From assembly GCA_001600455.1 (NCBI GenBank), contig BCKC01000003.1, positions 2,580,315-2,644,314 of the forward strand: 64,000 nucleotides of DNA, given 5' to 3'. The translations under genes were made by a program, and so were the position numbers. Positions 51,981 through 62,200 of the stretch are shown here, piece by piece; within the stretch, counting starts at the first letter, position 1, and each line of letters starts with the position of its first letter. This stretch comes from Endocalyx cinctus. Lineage: Eukaryota > Ascomycota > Sordariomycetes > Amphisphaeriales > Apiosporaceae. The notes beneath the pieces are model-generated. The model made no database searches. It was not told the DNA's origin and saw only the letters and a program-made list of their open reading frames with translations.

Positions 51981-53373
51981 GATCTATGGCCTTTTATATG
52001 GGTTTAGTAAATGTGTAGAAGAGTGGCTATCACTCAAAGTGTCAACCAGTCACTAGAAATGCTAACTACTACCCGTAGTATTCACGAATACTGAGTTAGT
52101 TTTACAACGATATGCCGAAAGTAAATAACAGGAGTCTCTTTAGAACGACGATAATTAGAGAAACCCGATTTTATCTAAGGACGGGGAAGAAATATGACTC
52201 GTCACATTAATGTTCAGAGATAATTGCTTCAATAAAAAACTTGGTTTGTCTGGTTCGTCGGGTTGTTAACGGTGACGAAGTACTCCTGCCGTGCCTTTCC
52301 CTCAGTCAAATTTCCAATGACGTTAGTTATTGGTTAGAGGATAGAGTAAGGTAACTACTTCAAATAATGCGTTTTTGAAAGTGGGCAACTATCACTTGTG
52401 CCCGTTGAGACTAGATGGCAGGACCGATAAGATATATGGATTCTTTGAAGGTGACTGACTTAATTGAACTAACAAATAAGTACGTATAATCTGAGGAAAT
52501 GCTATGAGAAAAGAGAATGTGCAATGTGTGTATATTAGAAGTCGCAGATGTAAGGCCGACGAGAATAGCACATGAGGGCCGAGCGTACGTAGTAAAAATG
52601 TAGAGGCACACTGATACTGGCTGAAGGCAGATAATATTGAGGAAATGAATGACTAGTATATTGCAGCTTCAAGATGTCGACATGAGAAACAGGGGAAAAG
52701 TCGACTAATAAATGTAAGAAGTTGGAAGACACATGATAAATATATTAACTAAAGATGATTCATGAAGTTGAATAAGTAATGAACACGGTAGAAATATTGA
52801 TGATGTATAAAATATGGTAGGTACCTACCTAGGTATCTAGGTAGTATAGATGAGAGAGGAGAGATATTTGGGTGGGAAGGTAAAGTTCTTTTATTATATG
52901 AGCGTATGTAATGTACGTACGTACGTACCTAGGTAGATACTTAGGTATGTATGTATATATCCGGTCATTCTCAGCCAACATAATATTACGATAAGTAAGG
53001 AAAGAGTACACCTTCTAACTTGAATTATTAAAAGGGGTTTGTAATTAGATTTAAATCTAGAAAGTTAATGGGTAACACTTCAAGGGTCAGTGAGGAAATG
53101 CAACACCCCTTTAATATCAAGTCCTTTTGAAGGCCGAGGTGTATGATCATATCACTATGAAGACTACCTGATAGCATTTTTCTCCGTGCCTGAATAAAAG
53201 TTGTTGTGGTAAGAACAGAGGATAAAAGACGTTTTCTCTACCATGTAAATGGAGTCAACATGTATTTTGAACGCCTAGCGCCGCCTCTCTAAGCTGGATA
53301 TTTGAAGCACTATAGTGTGTAGAGTTACAAAAACGCCTTCCAAACGCCATTCCATGACAACGACTTTTTTTCC
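51981..53373. other. Intergenic region with CCTAGG-rich simple sequence
   Basis: Helicase promoter on the left. Around 52815-52960 the words TACC, TAGGTA and GTACGTAC repeat densely, including two copies of the palindrome TACCTAGGTA (52825-52834, 52926-52935). No gene was seen. Confidence 0.55.
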
Positions 53374-53376
53374 TTT

Positions 53377-53432
<56 letters not shown>
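53374..53432. repeat. Oligo(T)23-oligo(A)36 tract
   Basis: Twenty-three T followed directly by thirty-six A form a self-complementary tract with 23 possible AT pairs per arm. It starts four bases beyond the RPF2 stop codon on that gene's 3' side. It may act as part of the 3' UTR, arise from slippage, or be an assembly artefact. Confidence 0.8.
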
Positions 53433-53434
<2 letters not shown>

Positions 53435-53436
53435 AA

Positions 53437-54600
53437 TCAGCCAATTGACTTTCTGCGCCGCTTAGATGTTTCTTCATCGTCAATCTCCATGTCCTCGTTG
53501 TCCTCTACCTCATTAACGTCACGATTTCGCTTCAATCCCTTCATCTTCCTCGTCTGTAACGTGCTGAGGTCTTGTCTGCCCAGGTGAATCCTTCCAAGCT
53601 TGTCACCCATCGAATCGGTCGAGATGTTCTTCTTAGTCCTCTCTTCTCCCAACTTAGCCTTCTTCATGGCCTCTTTCCACATGTCGTCTTGCGGCGCCAG
53701 CGATCTTCCGACTCGGAAATCCATTCGCTATTGAATTAAGTGTTAGTACCGCTAGTAACCAGAAATATCTGGGGTGGAAACTGCTGATCTTACCGGTCCC
53801 ATCTCATCAACCTCAATGCGCGGTAATCGCTGACCGCTGCGCTTCGTCTCAATGAGGTATATGCGCAGATGTATGGCGGGCTTCACATCGTCCCCGGCGG
53901 GCTCGTCGGCCGCAATAGAGACCATATATTGGAGACCAGAAACGTCGATTTTATCCGTGGTCGAGTCTCCCTTGAAAAAGTCGGTGAACAAACTCTTCGC
54001 CATGGTATACTCGTTTGCTACGGGGCTCTCGAACACGGTACCGGTAAAAACCAGCATGGGTCGTAGACCAACAGCAAATTTCCGACCCTTGAACTGGGAG
54101 AGCCTCCGGTAGCTGTCAGGGTCTAGGTGAAGCTCCAGCATGTCTAGAATCTTATTCGAGAAGGTTCGGGCGAAAGTCAGTGTGTGCGGTCGCTTCTTCT
54201 GACTGCTTCCAAAGACGAATAAGGATACATCGTTCTTTTCGGAGAAGAACTCGAGCGAAGCAGGGTTATCGAAAGGTTTTATGTCGTTCTTCTTCGTAAA
54301 CTTCTTCGCGAGCGGTTGACGCAATGAGTATAAGTCGGTGAGGGCGTCTTGGACTATTTGAGAAGCAGTCGTTCCACGGCTGATAGCAATATGTGTCAGC
54401 ACTCTTTTCTAATGAGGCGATTGAAGCTTGGTACTCCGCGCACTTACAGGAATAAGGCGGTTTTGGGATTTTCAATTATCTTCGGTTCTCTTTTTTCTAA
54501 AGCTCTCTTCGAGCGCGCATTACGTGCTTTTCTAGTATAATTTGTCAGTATAAATGGCATATGAAAAAAACAATCAGCGTACGTACATTTGCCTCAACAT
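53437..54600 (-). CDS. RPF2: Ribosome biogenesis protein RPF2, Brix domain
   Basis: Four exons (54600-54587, 54531-54448, 54379-53794, 53727-53437) give 324 aa, close to yeast Rpf2 (344). With Rrs1 it brings 5S RNP to pre-60S particles in the nucleolus. The start MLRQIKARNARSKRALEKRE is typical and is only obtained by splicing the 14-nt first exon. NPKTALFLRGTTASQ opens the Brix domain (about 28-235), which includes FFSEKNDVSLFVFGSSQKKR, RTFSNKILDMLEL and FKGRKFAVGLRPMLVFTGT. EVDEMGPRMDFRVGR closes it across the last intron. The C-terminal tail is Lys/Arg and acidic, ending KRRRKSIG, consistent with nuclear location. All introns are short. Upstream lies a divergent spacer; the ADH gene follows upstream on the same strand. 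Confidence 0.96.
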
Positions 54601-55119
54601 GGTGAATGGTTGAGGAGATGTGATTATATGGATTGATTTGTACAATACGATATATCTATACTCCGTACAAAAAAAAATATTCTTTAGCAGTATTTACAGA
54701 GGTAGATTTTGCGACCAGTGGGGTCCTCTACTATCGTTATCGCTATTGTTCAGCCACTCAATCACCTCTAACTCCACTAACGCCGACACTAATTTTCTTT
54801 TTCTTCTTATCTTCCTTTTAGAACCTGCAGATTTGTCAGCTGCGGACACTTGAGAGTAGCTAGGGATGTGTCCCAGTCAGTGGTTGCGGAACTCTATGTT
54901 ACAAGATTACTGGCCATATGAGATTTTACGTGCATGCCTTTCAAGGGTGTTATTTTGACCTCACTTCTTACAAGTATACTCCGCAGTAATGTAAAGACTT
55001 CATTCATATCACCGAGTCAGTTTCTTCAATTTAGTGGTGGAGCTATTCCATTCTAGAAAACGGGTTTAACCTCTTACTGAATGTCCTAAGCACACAAACA
55101 CGATTGACTCAGTATTCCA
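54601..55119. other. Intergenic region upstream of RPF2
   Basis: RPF2 promoter and the 3' flank of the alcohol dehydrogenase. ACTCCGTA lies at 54660-54667. A pyrimidine-rich segment is near 54720-54830. No gene was seen. Confidence 0.5.
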
Positions 55120-56370
55120 TCAGTGCTTCCCGAAGTTCTCGTTGACTAGTACATATCGGTATCGTGCTTTACCATCCGCCATGTCAATGACAGCTTGGTT
55201 AGCTTCTTTCAGAGGTCGCTGCTCAACCCACGGCGTAACCTTCTGGTCGGCCGCTAACTGCAACATCTCTTCAATCTCCTCCGGTGAACCAGTAGAGCTG
55301 CCGCCAATCTTGGCACCGCTGCTCAAAAGCGTGAAAACGTTTATGGGAGGCAATTCTCCATTATCCGGTGCTCTGTTTGAGAATTGTTCGAATTAGCAAT
55401 CAATCCTGGTTTTCTTCATAACGAATGGCCGTAACCACTCGTGGTTTTTTTTTCTATTTCAAAAAGATCACTTACCCAACCATGATTATAGTACCTCGCA
55501 CCTTAAGAAGGCCAAGGTATGATGTCAGGGGCATCTTCGCGTTGGAAACGGTGCAGATAATCAAATCCAAGCTTCTGCTGTGCTTCGCTTCCCAGCCCTT
55601 GTCATCGTCGGTCGCAATATATTCGTCGGCTCCAAGTTTGAGTACGTCGTCTCTCTTGCTAGCTTTTCTCGAAATGCCGACCACCTTGTCGGCACCTAGC
55701 GCCTTAGCGAAGAGCACGGCGAAATGACCGAGGCCGCCAACACCGACGACGCCCACCGTCTTTCCGGGGCCGCAGCCGTATTTCTTCAAGGGTGAGTAAA
55801 CCGTCACGCCACCACACAACATCGGCGCTGCTAAAGCCGAGTCTAAACCATCCGGTATCTTGAAGACGAACTGCTTGTTGGAGCGGTTATAGTCGGCATA
55901 GCCACCGTACGACTTGCCCTCGCCATTCGGGTACGTAGATCCGTAGGTATGAATGAGCTCTTTAGCGCAGTATGTCGGGTTTCCGGCCAAACAGTCATCG
56001 CATTTCTGGCAAGTTCGAGACTGCGCGCCGACGCCGACTCGGTCACCGACCTTCACTTTGGTCACATTCTTGCCCACGCGGACAGCCTTTCCCACAATCT
56101 CGTGGCCGACGACACAAGCTAATGACGGTCAGCTCAATTTGCCTAGCGAGGTTGATGATATTCAAATATCGGGGGGAGCTTACGGTATGCGGTTGGGCCC
56201 CAGCCAGATCTGAGCATGTGGAGGTCACTACCGCAAATACCGCAGTGCGAGATCTCAATGTCCACATCATCTTCGGTCCATTTTTTCGGCTCAAACGGTC
56301 CCCATTCCATTTTGCCGTTGACGGATTCGGGGTCTTTCCCTAACCATCCTTCGAACTTGGGTTCTGCCAT
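55120..56370 (-). CDS. Zinc-dependent NADP alcohol dehydrogenase (ADH6/cinnamyl type)
   Basis: Three exons (56370-56184, 56118-55476, 55372-55120) give 360 aa, the family length. Members reduce aldehydes to alcohols with NADPH in the cytosol. Catalytic zinc ligands lie in HCGICGSDLHMLRSGWG (Cys46) and, across intron 1, PCVVGHEIVG (His68), with a third Cys in MLCGGVTVYSPL. The structural zinc cysteines are CQKCDDCLAGNPTYC (about 100-114). The nucleotide fold VGVVGVGGLGHFAVLFAKAL is followed by VVGISRKASKRDD, whose Ser-Arg-Lys favours NADP over NAD, as in yeast Adh6. The C-terminus GKARYRYVLVNE is typical. It resembles cinnamyl alcohol dehydrogenases in fungi. A TATA box lies upstream. Confidence 0.95.
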
Positions 56371-56533
56371 TATGAGATACCGTTAACTGTTAATAATTGG
56401 TAAGCTGCAGAATTGGTGAGGAATTGAAATTGATCGGGTGAATGAATTGATCTTAGATAAGTAAGGAATGAAGGAAGAAATAATTGTGAGGCATTTAAAA
56501 AAAAGTAATTAAGGGCTTAAGGATACGAGACCT

Positions 56534-56543
56534 CTTTTATATA
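56534..56543 (-). promoter_or_regulatory. Probable TATA box of the alcohol dehydrogenase gene
   Basis: TATATAAAAG on the minus strand lies about 165-170 nt before the start codon, a strong TATA match. Confidence 0.5.
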
Positions 56544-59500
56544 TCCATTTTCAACTCGTTGGTCGGAATCTCCGTCGGCCCCATCTTAGGCGGCGGTTAT
56601 TCAAGTAGTTAGTATACATGACGTTATTGAATCATCGTGCGTGGAGTTAGGGGATTTTCATGCTTTCCGATAACTTCTAGAAAGGTACCTAACCTAGGTA
56701 ATAACCTAATAATGTTACCAATCAGTGGGTACGTCGATAAATAAAAACAAAAGTAATTACCAGATATGTTGTAATATTTCAAAGTGCGTATATCTATGAT
56801 GTCTTGTGTCTTTCGGTGTTAAACTCTTGTCGCAGATCACTAGGTATCTATGTAGGACTTAACATGACCGAATCCTTCCCTGCCTTGCCGATGTTACTGA
56901 CCCATATCTGAAGTATAGATCGTATAATAAGTCATTGAAAATATACCCAAGTACGAAATACGATTTCATTAATACGGTCGGGTACATGTATCTGCATGTG
57001 TCCTATTTAATTACTGATTATCTATCTAATGCTTCCAACGTCTTCCATACGCACATGCAGCATCGTGTTAGCGCCGATCCACATCCTAATCACCGTTTTT
57101 ACTATTTGTAGGTAGTCAAACTTGCAAGCTGTTACGCGCCAATCTGCATATGTATATGTTGCTAAAAGGGTAATTTATAAGGTATTATAAACACAGTCCA
57201 ATCGTTATTCGGAACAAAGCATCAATAAATCGCCGTATCTCTAACAAATCCACACAGACATATATCCCGGAGTGACGGAGTAAGATCTTTAAAATAACAT
57301 CCGTTTCCACATCTCTCCATTTCTCCATCCCTCCATCCCTCTATCCCGCCACATCCGTCTTTCCATCGCTTCCGCTTTACTAATTATCATGGTTAACCTT
57401 TGAATTAACCGGACCTTACCCCGGTAATATAATCATATCTACGATGGGTTCGTATCAGGTTATCGGCTTTCAGTATGACTTAAGCCCTCACCTCCTCTAC
57501 GATACTCAATTTTGGCGGTTATGTCAGCAGATGCCAGTTAATAACGAAATGGTCTCAATTTAGTGGCTCATAAACCTGGGCGAGATTGAATTATTAACCA
57601 GCGCTTGATGTTTATTTTACTATTCTACGTCCACGGGGTGGTATTAATTCGTATCCATAGATGTCGTCAAGAGCACGACATCAAAGTTGGCATTGTGTAT
57701 GTAACTCCACTGAAGATAGATGTCGCTTCTGAAGTATGAAGAGGGGGGGAAGACTTTTAGATGTATAAACCCGCCACGCTTGAATAGAAGGCCTCGCTAG
57801 GCAGCATCCCTTGGTCAAAGCAGACATCAAGTAGGGGGAGGTTTCCATGTGTTGTATACCTGCTTAGAAATCCAATGACAATGTAGTCGATTCGTAATTA
57901 GGTATTAAATCGGACAGTAATTGCATAGACATTATAATATATATAATTATGGGGGGGTTTTTTTTAAAAGGTTCTCAGGAAGATGAAATATTAGTCAGAT
58001 TCGCCATATCCAAAGTCAGATCTTCTACACCATTCCCACGGCGATAGGCCATTCCAGTTATTTGCATTTAAGGAATAATTATTTGTTCAAGACGAAGATT
58101 TAACATAGTTTATAGGTTGTTTATGATCAACTTCGTTGGTGGATTTAACGGTATTAATGCAAACTGCACATTTCTTTTCTTTCCTTTTTCTCTTTTCTCA
58201 AAACCATCCCACTAATAATACCTAGCATTTTCTGGGATAACACCCACGTCGAGTGCAACGATGCCCGGGTGTTACTAAGTTTGATGCTGTGTAGCTTAAT
58301 CACGTCAGTCTTCAGCGGCCGGCTATAGTATATGACGTGAGTTTCCCTTCATACGAAAAAGATTTCCCAGCTGTCCCGCGCATATTGCCCCTATGAAAAG
58401 AAGAACAACAATATTCTTGTATGAATTGAGTCATTTATTGGAAATTTGGAACCGGTCCCGTGCCGAAGAAATACAAGACATGTGTTTTCGTCCGATAAAC
58501 AAATTGAATTAAGTGCCCTATTGTCGGATAAGGTGATGATAGGTGGACATCATCTAACATGGTGTGTATACAACTCTAACTAAACACCCCCTATTGTGAT
58601 GTAGGTATCGGAAGGTATGGGAAGGTACGGGAAGGTATGAATTGATTATTATGTTGTTCCAACCTGATATTTAAATGTACTGCAATCTAACAGCTAGCCT
58701 TCACCTTGTAACAGCCATTGAGGTAAGAAGAATGACAATCGCCTGATGTCAAGGGTACTGGTTTACTGTGTAGTTTTAACTGCGTCCCTACGGCTACCCG
58801 CAGGGTAGTCCCAGCATGATACATCTATATATAAAGGGGAGGTTTCTGTTTCGTAGATAGGGAAGGAAGATTAAAAATCAATACAGTAATTATTTGGCTT
58901 TTAAACTACACTATCGCTGTACTGCGAGGCTACGTCTACGTAACTGCACTATCCTACACTCCTGCGTACACCGCCTCTCAAACTTGGTTTATACTCTGAA
59001 ATGATCATTGAAATATAATTATGTGGATAATTTAGTGAGCTTTTAGACCTCTAAGTGCTTATATCTTTTCCTTAAAAAAAAAAAAAAAGAAGAAGTCGAC
59101 GCAACCAAAACCCTCCGACGTGGGATAGCTTTTAACAAAGTAATTATTCAGGGAGAGTGGGTGTGTCGGCCGGAGTACTCTTCGCTATAGTCGCTTCACG
59201 ACAGTACTTGGGTATCGTCGAGAATAATTTGAGGTTTGAAACACGCTGTAGTCAAGCAGATAACCGCACAATGTTTTTACTCGGGGCCGCCATGCTTCTA
59301 AAGCAAGGAAATATTAGCCACCTCTTCAGGATATATAATGTAGAGAGAAATTTCTCCGGAATATATTGGGAATTTCTAGAGTTATTATGCGTATTTTCTA
59401 TATCTTGATAACCAAGCTATGAAAACATCGTCTTGCGTTCAAAGTCTCTCCATATTTTCGTCTTTTACGTGTCACCCAAGTCTGACTTGTGCCCGATGGG

Positions 59501-60123
59501 ACCACTTAAGAGAACAATAATAACATACGGATTATGGAAGAAGTATGTGAATGAGTCAATGGGAAAAAGAAATTAATGATTAGTATGACTTTCGAGAAAC
59601 TGCCCGGTGCCATACTGCATGGTAAGGGAATATCATGCCATGCTGCTAAAATACCTCTCGATCATGATACCAGGCATTTATATCATCAAAAACTCCATGT
59701 TGGAAAAAACGCAATTTTCTCTTTGGGTGTCATCATTATAATGATTATCTTGCCCCTATCTAAGACATGTAATGCCTTATCAAGCTATCCTTACATATAA
59801 CGCTAGCCTATACTTACAAGTATTAGAGTAAGCACACTACAGTGACAACCACTACTTCTTATCTTGAACAATTTCATTTCCCATCAAATTGTTGATACCG
59901 TAAATACCATCGAAATTTATTTATATTTACACTTAAAATGCACGTCCTGCACAAAACATGCAACTTGTTGGCCGCCTCGAGTTTGTCGCGATTCTCCTAA
60001 TATGCAGGGGGCTGTAAGCCGGAGGCGTTTCCCCGCAGGCAGACACACGGAAGGGTTCTATCTTACGCCCCATTGAAAAACCGCGTGTTTTTTAAGTCTG
60101 CTTTTCATTCAACTTCATCAATC

Positions 60124-60148
60124 TATATATATATATATATATATAAAG
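60124..60148 (+). promoter_or_regulatory. (TA)n tract ending in a TATA box
   Basis: About ten TA dinucleotides run into TATAAAG (60142-60148), about 113 nt before the start codon of the carboxypeptidase-like gene. It serves as both a microsatellite and a plausible TATA element. Confidence 0.5.
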
Positions 60149-60260
60149 GCTTCAACAGAATATCTGTAGTCACACCGGCAAGAATATTAACGGCTTAAAT
60201 AAGTCCTAATTATAGCTCGAAGAAGACAGCCAGAATAATTTTCGCAGCTGTACAAGCGCC

Positions 60261-62200
60261 ATGGTGCGACGGGTTAAGCTCGCGCTCTTGTCGAGCATTT
60301 TCTGTGCGACGCAGGACCTTATCACACTAGCGAGGGCACTCCCATCATCTCCTCGCAGCTTGCAGGACCGACTACGCCCACTTGAGGTAACCGAATCCGG
60401 CGACTTCCGAAGTCGGGAATCCCTCGACCATTACCACGACAACGCCCGCGCGACGTCTCGGCCGTGGCCGATCCACGTGCAAGACGACCGGACCTGCGCC
60501 GCGAACACGTCCCTGCACTTCACCGGGACCGTGCCCGTCGCGCCCGACCGGGGCTTATTCTTCTGGTTTTTCGAAACCCGCGCGGACGACCCGTCCGCGG
60601 CGCCGACGATCCTGTGGATGAACGGCGGGCCCGCCGCCAGCTCGATGCCGGGTTTATTTCAAGAAGTCGGCGGATGCGACCTCGTTGAAGGCGAGGGCAG
60701 GACCGAGCCGAACCCGCACAGCTGGATCAACTTCGCGAACCTGCTCGTCGTCGACAACGCCGCGGGCGCGGGCCTCTCGCCCGCCCGCGGGGCCCGGTCC
60801 GCGCCCACGACCGTCGCGGCCGCGAGCCCCGACTTCGCCGTCTTTCTGAGCGAGTTCGCGGCCGCGTTCCCGCGGTACTTCGACGACGCGGCGCCGAGCG
60901 CGGGCCTCTATTTCGCCGGCGAGTCCTACGGCGGTCGGTACGTGCCTCGGTACCTCGCGGACGCGCTCTCGGGCGCGACGAGCTTCGGCGGCGCCCTCGA
61001 CGCCGTCAGGGGCGTGATCCTGGTCGACGCGCTGATCGACTTGGGCGCCCAGCCTCTCGGCCATTACGACTATTTCTGCACGGAAGCGTACCAGGATCTC
61101 CTGCGGTTCAACGAGTCCGCGTGCGCGGCTATCGAGGCGAAGATGCCGGAGATGGAGCGGCTCGCGCTCGTTTGCAGAAAGACGATGCGCGTGGATGATT
61201 GCTTAGCGGCGGAGGCTTTCGGTGCCGAGAATATTGAGATTTACTTTGCCAACGAAGTGGCGACGGCGAAGTATAATCCTTACGATTGTGAGTAATCACC
61301 TATCTTACCTAAGTACTCGGCTTGGGGATTAGAAACACGAGGCGTGGAAAAATAAATTGAAGCGCCGAGCTAATCTAGAAAACAACATTTCAAGTGCGCC
61401 TTGGCTGTGAGCTACCCGACAATAACTGCATACCTCCAGCGGAATTCTACACGGAGCCATACCTGGACAAGCCGGAAATCAAGGCGCTCCTCGGCGTAGA
61501 CGCCGATTGGAAGTACGTCGCAGTCAACGATACGCTCAATGGAATGTGGGCGGATGACCCTAGCAACGAGCTGTGGCTACCTTCGACGCATAATGTATCG
61601 TATTTACTCGATGCGACGAAGGACTTGCGGATCCTTGCCTTTAACGGTGTCTACGATGCTGAGGTGTAAGTTGTTTTTGCATGTTTTATTTTTGTTTTCT
61701 TCGAATTTCTTCACACGTATATGAGGCTCCGTGTGTATCATACGAGTTGGCCATGACTTCAATGCTGTGACTCCAATGGCTTCCATTCAAAATGATGATA
61801 CACATGCCTGAAAGGGGCACAGTCTGTCATCATGTTCTTCGAAAATTTTCCCCAGGGATGATCTGTCTATCATCCCTTTATCTTATCTATAACATGGTAG
61901 ATCAAAAATTTTCTTCCCTAGTTTACTAAAAATTGGTACGCACTGATCAGGTTTATGCCAAGCACGCTCCGGGAATATGACTCTATGCCCTGGGCATCGC
62001 AAAGCGAGTTCCGACGGCAGATGAAGCGACCTTGGTCTTGGACTGACGAAAACGGCCGATCAATACAGGGCGGAGAGATTAAAGGCGTACCTAGGTTGCA
62101 AGTCGCTAGCGTGTACGATGCAGCACACATGAGTCCAGGCGACAACAAGCCAGCAGTCTCGGGGCTCGTGCGTCAGTGGCTCGAGGGCGGATTTGTTTAG
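60261..62200 (+). CDS. Secreted serine carboxypeptidase-like protein (peptidase S10)
   Basis: Three exons (60261-61287, 61395-61665, 61951-62200) give 515 aa. An N-terminal hydrophobic segment (about 6-26) acts as signal peptide, so secretion or vacuolar transport is likely. S10 enzymes remove C-terminal residues or, in some relatives, transfer acyl groups. The catalytic triad is visible: Ser222 in GESYGGRYVP, Asp430 in FNGVYDAEV, His492 in YDAAHMSPGDNKP. The oxyanion-hole motif, usually NGGPGCSSL, reads NGGPAASSMPGL, and DQPxGTGFS reads VDNAAGAGLSPA. The substrate-side WLNGGP/ELGP region (QEVGGCD) also departs. Activity is therefore plausible but specificity may differ. Most of exon 1 is very GC-rich compared with its surroundings. 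Intron 2 is long (285 nt) for this window. Confidence 0.87.

Larger units (their letters stand above)
56371..60260. other. Long AT-rich intergenic region
   Basis: No gene was recognised in 3.9 kb. The left end is the ADH promoter. A short hairpin, GGCTACCC-GCA-GGGTAGTCC, lies near 58792-58811, and a 15-base A run is near 59073. Frames near 59157, 59576 and 59864 have no protein-like features. The right end is the promoter of the carboxypeptidase-like gene. Confidence 0.5.
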
